From: Takashimella koratensis
Taxonomy: Eukaryota > Basidiomycota > Tremellomycetes > Trichosporonales > Tetragoniomycetaceae
DNA: 64,000 bases
NCBI GenBank assembly: GCA_003116875.1
Contig: BCKT01000007.1
Span: 484,365 to 548,364, forward strand
Reading direction: 5' to 3'
This document shows positions 22,201-34,397 of this stretch, in pieces. Each line of letters begins with the position of its first letter. Position 1 is the stretch's first letter. The notes under the pieces were generated by a model. It saw nothing but the letters and a program-made list of their open reading frames with translations, was not told the origin of the DNA and did no database searches. The position numbers and the translations under genes are program-made.

Positions 22201-24255
22201 AAAGTGAAAGTGAAGGCGAAAGGAAAGAACCCCGGAAGGAAGGCGAAGATCACGACGACTGCAGGTGACGATGGGAGCGATATGGATATCGATGAGGATG
22301 ATGAAGACGATGAGGACGAGGGAGAGGGAGAAGAAGAGGAAAGAGGTAGAGAAAGAGTTGATACAGAGTTTGTCGAGATTGGTGGGGAACAAGATGTCGA
22401 TGTTAGTGATCTAGTGGGTATCGCGCCCGAGGATGACGAAGAAGGGTACGGGTACGGGTATGGTGAAGAGGTGGGGGAGGGAGCTGGTGCGGGGGATGTG
22501 GAAAGGAAAGGAGCAGGGCAAGGAGGCGATGAGGGTGGGGGGAGTGTCGGTCGAGAAGGTCCGAAACGAGTCACAGAGGAAGAGTTCCTATCCCGACCGA
22601 TCGTATGGCAAGGGACTGTGAGTATTTGATCAATGAAACTGTACAAACTGCTGACTCTCTCGCCCTTTTCTCTACCGTGCTACCAACCCTCTCATGACTA
22701 TGATTCGTACACTGCAGCTCGGGATCCCAGATACTGTCCCTTCTCGAGTCCTTCTGCGCCCTTCCACTCCCTCCGCCCCCGGCACCTCTGGTCCCTCTTG
22801 GTCATCAGCACTCGTACCCCCAACCTCATCACTCCAGATCATCGGCCGCGTCCCGTCGACTGAATCAGTCAAGTTCCTACGTGAACGCAGGTTTGATCCC
22901 AAGTTTGATCTCGTCGCGGCGGTTGTGGGAGTGAGCGGAGATGTCCAGGGGGAAGAGAGGAAAGCGTGGGAGGAGATGGTCGAGTTTTATGTCAACAGAG
23001 AGTGAGTTTGACTTTGACTTTGTGTCTGTGTCTGTGTCTGTGTCTGTGTGCAACGACTAACCTCCCCAGTCGACACGGCCTCATCCAACCTTACGGCAAA
23101 TCGGCACCGCGAGGCTCGGCTCGAGAGATCTACTTGATCCCTCTCCGCCCATCGGACGCCTTCCCGGACCTGTTATCGCTTCTTGACGGGTTCGTGCTCC
23201 CACCGGCACCAAGAGCCCAAATTGGGCATGTTTTCGTCGCTGTGTTTGTGGTAGGGAGAGACGAGGGGGGAGGGTCAGGACCTGCTGGACCGCCTACGAG
23301 AAGCGGGCCGAGGGATCCACGACCACCACCAGCACCACGACCGCCTCAGCCTCACCCCCAAGCGACAGGGTCAGAAACGCCTCAGTTCCCACCTCCTCCT
23401 ATACCCGGCATGCCTCCACCCACACTCTCCCGTCTACCGCACCCTCCCAATCCACATGCACCTCCACCCGTACCCTCCTTCCCTCCCGCACAAACACAGC
23501 AGAACCCTCTCCCACTCCCACTCGCTGCGCCGAGCCAGATCCAAGCCCTATTGGCGGGCCTCGACTTGCCCACTATCCTCGCTCGAACATCGGCGACTCC
23601 TCCATCTAATTCGACCACGCCTATGCACTCCTCGACCACGCCAATGCATCCCTCTACCACGCCGTTACATGTTCCCAACCAACCGCCGCAGCCGGCACAT
23701 CTACAGGCTGGGTCTGGACCGGGAACAGGGACCGCGTTCGTACCTCCTCCGCCAAACTTGATTGCGGGCCAGTGGGGTCCACCACCCCCGGTTCCGCCAC
23801 AAGGCGCGTGGCCGCCGCCCCTCCAGCACGGTAATTCGCAAGATGACGCTCGTGGTCCCACGGGTCCTGGAGGTTGGGAAATGGCGGGACCAGGAAGACC
23901 GGCGGATAGATATGGGGCTGGGCAAGAGCGGTCTGACCCCCGCGATGAGTCTGGTAGGAGAGACGAACGTGACGAAAGGGGGAACTGGGGTGGTGGGTAC
24001 GATGAGCGGGGACCGTATGGTGATGAAAGGGGCCCGTATGGAGATGAGCGGGGAGTGTATGATGAGAGAGGAGCGTATGGAGAGGGGTCGGATAGAGGGT
24101 GGGGAGGCGGAGGAGCCAGAGGGCGAAGAGGAGGACATGGACGAGGCGGTGGTGGAGGTGGTGGAGGGGGCCAAGGGTATGGTCCTGGTGGTGGAGGGGG
24201 CCGAGGTGGTGGTGGAGGTGGTGGAGGAGGAAGGAGGGGTCGATGGGGTCGATGA
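19300..24255 (+). CDS. BYE1: Bye1-like transcription elongation factor (PHD + TFIIS central domain + SPOC + RGG tail)
   Basis: Exons 19300-19673, 19811-19860, 20068-20118, 20879-20934, 21017-21489, 21555-22617, 22718-23001 and 23070-24255 give 1178 residues. A PHD finger (about residues 105-150) shows CLCKEEKEGGMIECEECKDW, WFHFDCVGL and YVCANCE. A basic linker (KPKPHPKPQPKRKPSK) precedes the TFIIS central domain near 275-390 (RQYVLDKMKAVVKVVFGD, then LPASRVALLTSIDLASHERR). An acidic stretch follows, then a SPOC domain near 680-850 (PIVWQGT, RFDPKFDLVAAV, GSAREIYLIPL). The tail is proline-rich, then a long run of DERG and Gly-Arg repeats ending RRGRWGR. Yeast Bye1 has PHD, TFIIS-M and SPOC and binds RNA polymerase II and H3K4me3; the RGG tail suggests added RNA binding. 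Convergent with the F-box gene. Confidence 0.9.
20119..20878 (+). other. 760-nt intron in the BYE1-like gene
   Basis: GTGAGT donor and CACCCAG acceptor; the neighbouring frames join exactly. It is over ten times the usual intron length in this window. Short open frames are present but show no recognisable protein. I see no clear C/D or H/ACA snoRNA. Confidence 0.7.
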
Positions 24256-24567
24256 GCTGGATGGTGATTGTAATGTATAGTAGGTGGTAACCGGGGTGGG
24301 TAGGGAGCATAGGCAGTGGAGATACCTTTTCTTGAAATAGAAGTAAGAGTTGAGAAGCCATAGCATCGATTCACATCCATGTCAACAAGCATTCTCACCA
24401 TTGCCTCATCTTCACGTGTCGCAGTGTCGCAGTGTCACAGTTTCACAGCGGTCGAAAGAGCATGGAAATTCATTATACATACGGGGTATCACAGCACTTG
24501 ACTCGGGTTATATATCCAGAACCAAAGTAAATCATCAAACTCAAGGACTTAGACGCAAAGATCATGG

Positions 24568-27500
24568 TCATTGTCCACTCGCTCGGCGGTCTCGCTCCTC
24601 GGCGATCCTGATCATCTCCAATACCTGAGCCAGATCGTCCGCCTCTGCCTGCTCATACGCCGCAACGGCTCTGACCGCTTCATCCCCTGCTTCGTCCGGG
24701 TACTCATCCCCATACTCGTACTCTTCTCCATCATCATACTCGTCCTCGTACCCCTGTAAACTCCTGTTCCCTCCCCAACTCGGCCAACGGTCCTCTACCC
24801 GCTCAACAGCCGGCATCGGCACCACGGTATCACTTGTTCCGACCCCGTGCCCGTTCGTCGTTCTACTTGGGGTAGGCGCAAGACCCGAATCGACGGTTTC
24901 GCCTCGCGCCACAGCTTCGTCCCGAGATAACATCAGAGCATACTGAAGCGCGTCATCGCCGTCTTCAAGACCGAGATCCTCCATTGCAGCTCGGTGCTGG
25001 CGTTCTACTCGAGTAGGTGTCTGCGATGCCGAGATCGACCGAAGCTCGCTCTGGTCTTCTTGCGCGTCCTGATGTAGTGCGCGCATATCTGCGAAAAAAA
25101 ACACGACACAAGGTCAGCTCCGAGTATGACTTTCCTATTCTCCATGTGCCCCTACGCGTCAGAGCACTCACCCAAGACACGAGAGTGGCTCTTTGAATCC
25201 ACTTTCCCACCACTACTTCTCCTCCCTTTACTCGGCGTCTCCTTCCCGGACTGCCTTCCTTTCGCCGTCCCAGCTCTCCAAGCCATTACTCTCCTGCCTA
25301 TACTGGCGACAAGCAGGTCGTTCTCAAGGATGATCTGGTTCACATTGAAACGCACGGCCTGAGGCGTGTCTCCAGCAGCCACGGCAAGGTCGGCAGGGGT
25401 GAGATGCGCGGGTGGAGTAAATGTTCGGAGAAGCTCAGGTTCATACGGCAGGGGGTCAAAGATGGATACTTTGCCATCGTAGCTAAGTCGGTTCGTTAAC
25501 TGAGACTCTTGGCACATTTGTGTACAAGTCACTCACCTGCCAACAGCAACGAGGCCACAGGACATTTCAATCGTGGTGACCTTCCCACCCTCGACCGCTG
25601 GCCACGCTCGGATAGGCATCACGACGTCGTCGCTAACGACGACTCCGTCCCATGCCCAGATATACACGTGCCCATCTTCGTCTCCGGCCGCGACAAATCG
25701 ACCAAACTCGGGCTGGTTGACTGGCACCAGAGTGTGGCTTGGTCCTGCTGGCGCGACCACCGGCGAAAGTGGAACGGGGATGGCAGGGTGGGTCGGGGCG
25801 AGGAGCGGAGATGGGGACGGGGAGAAGGCCGGTGATGCGGTGGGCGTGGGTAAAAGCGAAGGCAGCGGGCTACGCGGTAGACCGATTGGCGGACTCGTAT
25901 GCAAATGCGCGAACAAAGTGGTGATTGGTCTCCCGGTCGGGGTGGCAAAGTACGTCGTCTTGAACGTGATCCCTTCGCTATAATGTTGGTCGGGTTTCTC
26001 GCATGGACGGGTGATATCGTACCGCGCAATTATCGAGTTTCTCTCGTGGTGGATCAAGACGATAGCAACCAGTCCACCTTCGTACTCTCTGCAGTCGAGT
26101 TCGAGGCGGTGGACCCCGCCGAGCTGGTCCGCTGCTCCGACGTCGAGTCGGAACTCGGTCGGCGAGCGCCACGGTAATGAAGCAGACGCGGACGGTGCGT
26201 CGGTCGATGCGTCAAACCATACTCGCAAGTCGCCGTCGGTTGTAACGCCACAAACGACATCGTGCTGGACGTTACAGCGAGCGAGGATGATCTCATCGGG
26301 CACAGCCGTTTGGCGCAGGTGGGTTACTTCAGGCCGTGCGTCCATAGGCTGTGCGGGATCGGAGGAGAACAGGCAGGTAATGGTACTGACAGATTCGGTC
26401 GCAGTGGGTGTGCGTTTCCCGCCTCTCGCACTGCGAGATGTCTGAAGTTGCCAGTACTTGACACGCCCGTCGGCACCGGCTGTCACCCATCGTGAAGTGT
26501 CGCCCATGTCGTCCGTTGTCTCAGGCTGCCAGATATCGAGAACCGCACCTTCGTGCGCATCGGCCGAGGTCGAGGCGGTGTTGACGGATGCTGCTCGGCC
26601 GCCGCTCGTCGTGTGTTTGCGCGATTGGACGGCGGTATGAACGCAGCCGCCGGTGACGAGACCCCAGAGGATATGTGTCTGTGAACGTTTGGGCATGAAC
26701 ATGGACGTAGGCGTCACAGCAGCGTCCAAATGAGGGTGAATATAAAAGTTGGCTAGAGTCCGTCAGCTTATTACCAAATGTCAAGATATTCATCAAACTT
26801 ACAATCAGCCGCCGGACCCCAAAACCCTTTCGAGATTTTCCCCGTAAATGGATCGCTCTTTACAACTGAGCCAATATCGATACACGCGCTGAAGAGCTCT
26901 GGCCGCGGCCGTGTCGTCGCCGCCAGCATTGCTTCGTATTTTTGCCTATGCGTGAGCTTGGGCGATGGTGACACTGCGCCTTCGAGGCCGGCGTCACTGG
27001 GTCCCGGGCTTGGACTCGCAGTGAGCGGAGTCGGCGAGGTCTTGCCCGACTTTGAAGGAGTGCTGTGCATTTTGCCAACGACAAGCTCCCGAGGGGTAGA
27101 TGGGACGGGGTTGAATGCGGGGTAAGAGAGGGACAGAGAATTGACGACCATCATGTGAAACGGGTTGTGCAGCTCTTTCTTCGCGTTGGAGTCGGCCCAG
27201 CGGCTGAAGCAAACGTCAGAACGCGAGACATGAAGAAGCGTACCAGTCTCAACTCACTGCAGCATGACCTCACGGGACAACGCCTCCTGCCTCCACCCTC
27301 TCGTGCCAACATTCATACATCCCTGGACGAGTACTTTGACCTCTTCCCTTGCTGCGGTATTGTACGCGGCACCCTGCCATAGGAACCGGTTGATGTAGCT
27401 CTGGCGCCAGACTGCCTCATCGCTGAGCTCGTCGCGGAGCGCGCGGCAAGTCGACGCGAGGTGCTGCAGGTCTCGCGGCGGCAGGCGAGTGCAGAGGAGA

Positions 27501-27929
27501 TGCAGGACATCCTCGGGCAGAGTGAACAGGTGGCTGCGGAGGTAAGTCGTGGGATAGGATTGTTAGGGAGGCGGGGTTTGGTGGTAAGCACGTGTGTAAT
27601 GTTGTTTACCGGACAAACACTTACCATGGCCCACCGTCATTACCGAGACTCGCGGCCGATTCGTGTCGCTTCCACTTGCGCGCGGTCACTCGTTTCCCCT
27701 TTCCCGCTGCTGCTGGATTCTTGCCTGCCTTACCTGGGCGCAGGTGGGCGACCGAGGAAGGCGGGAGGAGCTCGATATCGCGTTCAAGCTCAAGTTCGAG
27801 ATCAAGGTCGCGCTGTGCCGGTGGTTGCCGGTGTTCATGTTGGGTGGTACTGTTCGGGTCGGGGTTGGAGCTAGTTGTGTGTGGTGTGTGGGTTGACGAG
27901 TCGGAGTTGGAAGTGGGGTTGGATAGCAT
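24568..27929 (-). CDS. UFO1: F-box / WD-repeat / UIM protein, Ufo1-like SCF substrate receptor
   Basis: Exons 27929-27625, 27533-27258, 27203-26803, 26752-25537, 25482-25172 and 25088-24568 give 1009 residues. An F-box lies near residues 103-150 (LPEDVLHLLCTRLPPRDLQ, followed by LASTCRALRDE and WRQSY), so it should bind Skp1 in an SCF ubiquitin ligase. A WD-like region follows (AVLDIWQPE, RWVTAGADGRVKYWQL, VCGVTTDGDLRVWFD, FVAAGDEDGHVYIWAWDG). Near the C-terminus DDALQYALMLSRDEA fits the ubiquitin-interacting motif pattern; a weaker second copy is DDLAQVLEMIRIAEE. Budding-yeast Ufo1 has the same order (F-box, WD, UIMs), hence the name. The start is the first ATG after in-frame upstream stops. 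The N-tail is acidic with LDLELELERD. Confidence 0.82.
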
Positions 27930-29652
27930 GTAATTGCGCTGAGCGGGGTCGAGGGCGGAGGGTCGAGGGCGTTGGTGGTGGTGTGCTATAGGCAATGAGC
28001 AATGAGGGTGGTCGATGGTGGAGAGCAGAGGAAATGACGACCCGATGGATGGTTATCATCGACGCGCCAATCGCGGAATTTATCCGCTCCCCCCAGGTTA
28101 GGTTGTAGGTAAATATGGCGGGGGGGGAGATAGATAGATTACCGATTAGTCGAGCTTGTTGGTCAACTCGTGCTTTCCTCGTCCTACTCGTCATCTCGCT
28201 ACCAGATCCACGGCCCAGACCGGCTGTAGACAGAGACGGTGCAGTCCTTCATCTGGCCCGCGAGCAGGTGATGTGACCTGGAGCCTCAACCTGTGACCTA
28301 CCACTCTGCCCTCTGCGCCCCGGTGACACTGATCTGCACCCTCGCCATCACACTCACACACGCAGCACGGCCGAGGCGCAACGACGACGCCCGTGTGCGA
28401 TGGGGCCACGCCGCCGAGGCCGAGGGCGGGGAGAACAAAAGAGCCATCTACGGTAGAAGTAAAGCCGACACAGATCGCTGACCGTCATCTTGTTCTCAAT
28501 CGCCATCAACATCATACCCCGATTCCCATGACCCAATCACTGACCTCAACTGCAACTCTGACCTGAGCGGCGAATGGCCATCTTCATAGAGCAAGACAAA
28601 GACAGAGCACATGCAACCCAATCGCCTTATCTCACTGATCATTGTGGACTTGTCTGGAGCGGCTTGCCGCCTCTCCCTGGTCACCTGGACCGCCGTCAGG
28701 AAGTCACGCTCAACCCCAGCATCGGGATAGAGCGTGTCCATACTCGGCCTCTACCTCGTGTCCCATTCCTATTCCCACGCCCGCGCCCTCGCCCTGGTCC
28801 GCGTCGTCACCCCGACTCATCCTACTCACCGTGCACCGCCGATCTGTTCGCCGAAGTTGTGTAAACATCGAACAATAAGACCTCGATATGTTTACATCGC
28901 TTCATCGGCGTAAACGGCAAACCCCACGACGAGTGTTCTCATAGCACCCGGCTCGGTTGGCCGTTCCTTGAGCTGCTTTGCACCGAGACGGCAGATGAGG
29001 AGAAGCAGGTTGTTACACGAGGATGGGGACAAGAACAACGAGGCTTCACACGACGCCCTCCCCTCGCTCCTCGCCTCGACTCTTTCTCCTCAGCTCCAGA
29101 CCGTCTCCCCTGCTCCGCCCATCGCGGCTTTCTTCACCGGCTCTCCCCTGGCCCGACAAGCATTCGGAGACCCCCGCCTCCTCCTCCTCTCCCTTCCCCT
29201 CCAAGGCGTGGCTTAGCGCTCTTCGGTCGGCGTTCGTCCCTCCCCCCCTCCCTCCCTGCCTTGTCCCTGACGTACTTCTTTTGCTATCACCACCTCGTCA
29301 AGTGTACCCTCTCCTCAAGCGGGTGGAGCCAGGAGCCTCGCCTAGGACGGTTTGTTTATGAGCTGGACATGCAGGGATGGAACAATGGGATCCATGGTCG
29401 GGAGGTACGTTTCAGCTCGTTGGTCACTCCACCTTGTCTCGCACCGCGTCTCTTTATCAACAACAACAACAACTTCCATATCATCTTCAACCCCTTGACT
29501 CCCCCCCTCCTCCTTCTTGACCCTTTTGTCTCCTCGAACTCTTTTTTTCGCATTCTTTTTACAGCCCACGCTCCTCAACTTCAACCTCAACACCCTCGAC
29601 CCCCTCAACGACCACTGAGCCCACTTCCCAGCCCTTAGCTCTCGCCGTCACC
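27930..29652. other. Gap between divergent UFO1-like gene and the 29.7-kb gene
   Basis: 1.7 kb with a short G run at 28119-28127 and pyrimidine-rich DNA from 29060 to 29640 that probably is promoter and leader of the plus-strand gene. Short open frames show no conserved features; no RNA gene was recognised. Confidence 0.5.
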
Positions 29653-32433
29653 ATGCCTCGATTTCAGAACGACACTCGCTTCGCGCGGGCTATCCTATCT
29701 GCGCCGTACCCTCTCCCGCTCACCGTTACCGACCGCAACGACGACATCTCCCTCTCTCCATCTCCCGAGCCCGAACCCGGTCCCCACCTGCGCGCAATCC
29801 ACCCTCCACCTCCGGCTCCACTGCCACTTCCACCTCAGCCTCAGGGGGCTGTCAAGTACCGCAACATCTTCCCAATCTTCCCATTCCCAAACAACTCGAG
29901 CTCCTCGTCCCTTTCCTCCTCGGTGATCGCGGCTCCGGCTCAGGGATCAATGGCGTTAATCATCCGAGGGCCAGAGGATGAACCGATGATGGGTATTGAG
30001 GAGACTCAACGAGGACAAGCGGCCGCGTCCGCGAGAGCAGTGAGTGTGGCGATGAAGGTTTTGACTCATCGATTTCCAAGACTCCACTGACCATATCATC
30101 CACTCCACAGACTCAGCTCCGAGACGGCCTCTTACACGGCGCGTATACCGTCCGGATCGTCCGGCCCCCCGTCCCTCCGTCGACACCTCAGCCCATCCAA
30201 GCCCAGTTGGCCGCCCTTCCCCCTGCCCCCAATTCTGCGCCACCATCCAATTCGCCCCTACCCAACGCCACACCGGCTCAAGGCTCTTACCCCCTCCCAT
30301 CACCTCAACGGCAGCCACTGCCTCCGAGACCCGCGAGCCCGCCGTCAGTCAGTGGATACACGTCGTCGTCACTCCCCGAGGTGTGCAGCGACAGCGAAGG
30401 GGACGCCGATGCTGACTCGGAAAGCTTGTACCAAGCTACGAACGACGTGAGTCTCCTTATCCCTTGCAATCACACGAACATGTTGCTGATCCCTACCTCA
30501 CCAGTCCGTATCGGGCTTCTCCACATCAACAATCACAAATTCCAAGGGGAAACGCTCCAAGACGAAACGCCCTCTTCGGCGGATGTTCATTGGCGAAACC
30601 GGTCTCACCCCTTTCACCTACGCACCGACCATCCCTGCGTCCCGTCGTCGTGCATCCCCCTCTACCGCCTCGACGTCGTTCAATGGGTTCGTCTCCGAGG
30701 CCGAATCGACGCGGACAATTACCCGGGTCCCGAGAGGCCCGCTCATCCGGTCCAGGCGAAACGAGATGCGCCCAAGGGAGTTGACGTATCGGTCACCTCG
30801 CGACTCAAGGCGAAACGAGCGCAGCGTTACACCAAAGGCAAGACCACCGGCTCTAGCACGTGCAAACCCGCCACCGGCTCCGGTCGCGACCTCGCGTGAT
30901 CCGAGAAAGGTCAGCAGTGGCGCTGGTGGTAACAACTCAGCTCTCAACGCCACCAGCCACCACAACAACGGTATCAGCGGCAGCCATTCTCACGGCGTCG
31001 ATTCTCACAGCGTCAACAACTTATCGAACCCTTTGTTCGGAGGCTTGGGCAATCACAGCTTCAAGGGCAAAGAACGAGCGGCACAAGACGAAGTGATATC
31101 CGAGGGACAAAAAACCCCCACACAACCCCGGTTCGAGCAGCCGTCACCATGGCCTACACCACACCCGCGGACGCCGACTCCCATGCCCATGTCGCTCGAC
31201 CCTGAAGAGTTCTCATGGCCGCGCCCTCTGGACCCGCGGGAGTCAGAACCCCTCGCGCTCTCCCTCCTCGCCCCAGGCGGGGTAGGTATCACCCCTGCTC
31301 CTGGATACTCTTTTCCCCCTTCGCTCGTGTACAGCTTCGCACCTTTACACGTTCCCGCTCCCGTGTACAGTTTCCCCACTGGCACCACCCCATCTAACTC
31401 CGACGCGATCAGTACCGACCCAGCGGACGAAGATCTCGACGGTGACCTCGACGTCGACATCACCACCAGTGCCGCGGACATTGCTAGCTTCACCGGCGGC
31501 TTTGACTCGGGTTTCAACGTCGATCCCGACCCTGTCCGCGCGTGGCACCCGCCCTCCCTGGATCGGGTGGAACGAGTCGAGCTGCCTATCGCGAAAGCAT
31601 GTCACAATTTCCTCCTCGCTAGGCAGATGCAAGAGGCTCGAAGGAGGCATCTCGCCCGAGCTCATGCGAAGAGAGTGAGAGACGCGCCCGGGTTGCCGAG
31701 CCTAGAACGAGTGGTACATGGGATGACGGCGGCGGCAGACGCAGTAGCGATGGGTAGGGAGCCCGCTCCGTTCCGCCCGGTCCCAACAAAGCATCGAAAC
31801 CAGGCGGCCCCGGTGGCCTCTCCGCCAAGGCAAGGGATACAAGCGACTCCGCATCAACAAACCCGTGGCGAGGCGAGCGCAAGTCGGGGTAGCGGGGTAT
31901 CGGTGTGGCCTACCCCTCCGACCCCGCCAAGGCACACGATCGCGATCCGTTCTCTCGCTTCCATAGCACATGTCGACGAATCAAAACCGCCAAGAAAACG
32001 ACGCCGATCGTTGTCTCCATCCTCGGCGTACGACGTGGTCCCGCACGATATGAGGTATGCGGAAGCTCCGGGCGGTGACGGTCGCGATATAAATACTTGG
32101 ACCAACAATGTGTTTCAGAGCGAGCAGCGACATGGGCACGGGAACAGCCATGATCACGGACACGTTCACGGTCATCACGGCCACAGACGAAGTCACAGTG
32201 ACCAGCAGAGACAGACGGAGACGGTGCAGAGGGTCGCATCGCCAAAAGCGCTCTTGCCTCCAGCACCGATCGTGGTCAGAGGTCGAACGGGGGAGAACGG
32301 GGGTGCTGGAGGTGGAGGGGGTAATAGGGGGCTGTTGGGGTATGCGGACGCTTTGGAGCTGGCACAGAGGATTGGGGAGGGGCTGCAGAGAGGCGAAAGT
32401 GGAAGGAACAGAGAGGGAATTGGGCGGCGATGA
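29653..32433 (+). CDS. Large disordered protein, unknown function (His-rich C-terminal region)
   Basis: Three exons (29653-30039, 30111 to about 30447, about 30505 to 32433) give roughly 880 residues. No domain is recognised. The N-terminus is Pro/Ser-rich with PEPEPGPH; the middle is strongly basic (RRNEMRPRE, RRNERS) and looks nucleic-acid or chromatin binding. An acidic DEDLDGDLDVD stretch follows, and then a helical segment beginning ELPIAKACHNFLLARQMQEA and continuing with Arg/His/Ala, the part most likely to fold. A PPRKRRRSLSPSS motif is a plausible nuclear signal with CDK sites. Near 32130-32200 the protein has a His/Gly/Asp-rich run (HGHGNSHDHGHVHGHHGH) that could bind metal. The start is the first ATG, in ACCATGCC context. 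Confidence 0.7.
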
Positions 32434-34397
32434 GGAGGGTTACAGAGGCTGTCGTGATTATCTTTGTCTAGTGAGTTTCACGCTCCCGTTACACTGTCAA
32501 CATGTCTCAGACACCGCATGGCCTGATGTATGACGTTATACGAGAATCTGACAGAAGACAGGTGTAATTAGTAGAGATATTTCAATCTGGACCGTGAGTT
32601 GGTAGCTTGACTGAGGGATTTTTTTTATTGTCTCTGTGGGGGTTTTGGGTCATTTGGGTGATTGGTCGGTTCTTGAACGATAGTATCGAAGAAAAAACTG
32701 AAAACCCAGACAAACAGCAATGGGGAAAGAGGAAGAGAGAGAAAGAAACAGAAAAAGAAAGCCGAAAATCAGTATGTCGAGAAGAGAAGAGAAGCCTTGA
32801 AGTTGAAGAATGGGTTGATGAGAGAATTTTGATTCGTGACGTTGAGACATTGGTAGGCGAGACACTGGTCCAGACTCGTCTTGTGTCTCTTTTCTTTGTA
32901 TAACTATGATAACGACCTTGACGACCCTACAATGATTATGCACCGCATGTATTTGTCTCTTCTATCACGTTCCCGCCTCGGCCTACTGTCTTTATGCCAC
33001 TGTACATCACTGAATGCTGTATCCACGTGAGCCGAGGTGAGACCCTCTGAGTCGGGAGGGGTACCTCGCGTCGTCAGGGAGCAGGCGACGATCCCCCTCT
33101 CCTTGTTCCCCTTTGCTTTCACACACAACTCCACTCATCCTCTCTACCCTTGCTCCCTGCTCCCGTCCACGCTCTCCTCTTTCCCCTGTCTCAAGTACCT
33201 CAAAGCCCTCCGACCTCAGGCGGGATACCCAAGGAAAGCAAAATCTTTCACCACCTCGTCACACGGCCTTTCCATCCGATCACCCTTTCCTCGCTCCCGC
33301 GTCCCCTGGTTAATATACGGAGTCGCCGGGCCTGTTCGCTGGCAGGCGTGGATAGAATCGCACTGTTCCGACCCAGCTGTGCCTGGACGCACTTGACTAG
33401 ATGGTGATGTGAAGTCCTGGAGCTACCGGAAGGTATAAAGTACGGGATTCGAGAGACCCTGCTGATTCTTACCCTCGCCAGGGAGGTCAGCAGCAGGAGC
33501 AACACCGTAGCAGAGCGACAGGTTACAGTATCAAGAGAGCAGACCACTTCGAACCGACATTGTCTCGGGCACACTGTGCATTCCATACATTATCCAATCA
33601 TCTACGCTACCCTATCAAACCACGGGAGCTGAACGCGACTCATCGTTCCAGCTAGCAGATTGGGTGCTACCAATCCGAGGACACGCTGCACTGCCACAGA
33701 ACACGACGTGCTAGGTGAGTGGGGGAGGGTCTGATGTCACTTGCTTGACTGGGCAAGAATCGGGGTTGGGGGGTTCCAGGGCACTGCCACATTGGGCTGA
33801 CGCGTTTGATTTTTGATGGATGGTAATACCCTGGGGTTACAATATCCATTGCTCAGGCACGCCCTCGATCCTGGATTCGCACTATTCTTCTTCCCACTCG
33901 TTCACATCCCTCTCTCACCTCCATCCTAACCTCCCTAACCCTTGCCATCTCCCTCCCCTCCCCTCCCCTCCCCTCCCCTCCCCCTCCCATCCCCCTCCCA
34001 TCCCCCTCCCATCCTCAGCGCCGCTCCTCGCCACCCTCTACGTCCCATCTTCACCACTTTTTCGTCCCATCCGACCGTCCGACTCGACCTCCCACTCCCA
34101 TCTCCATCACCATCTCATATACCTATCCCATCGCACCCGTTCATCCTGAGGTTAGCCGTCGTACCTGTCCAGGGCTCGAGCGCGTTTGTCGCTCCGTCTC
34201 GTGATCTCTCAGACTGCCAAATCGTCACTCTCTCACAGTGCCCCAAGCTGATCCCATTCGCCCAGGAAGGAATTTCGAATCCTCTTTCTTCCTCATTCCC
34301 ACCATACCTCTCGCGCCTTTCCCACCCACAGCTCCTCACCCCAGCCGACACACCACTACACACACCTACCTCGTCGCCAGCCGGGTGATCTCTGGCG
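32434..34397. other. Gap between the two disordered-protein genes
   Basis: Nearly 2 kb including the 3' flank of the first gene and the promoter of the second. Purine-rich DNA lies near 32700-32810 and a pyrimidine repeat at 33951-34014. No gene is supported; an unrecognised 5' exon of the following gene is possible. Confidence 0.5.
33951..34014 (+). repeat. Polypyrimidine tandem repeats (CCCTC)n and (CCCCCTCCCAT)3
   Basis: Two adjacent arrays: CCCTC/CCCCTC units to about 33981, then three 11-bp units. It lies about 380 bp upstream of the next start codon. Mirror-symmetric polypyrimidine DNA like this can form triplex structures. Confidence 0.85.

Noticed and set aside
23382..24401. 339-codon antisense Pro/Ser-rich frame in the BYE1-like gene
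   Set aside because: It mirrors the Gly-rich and Pro-rich tail; low complexity, no start context, opposite a supported gene.
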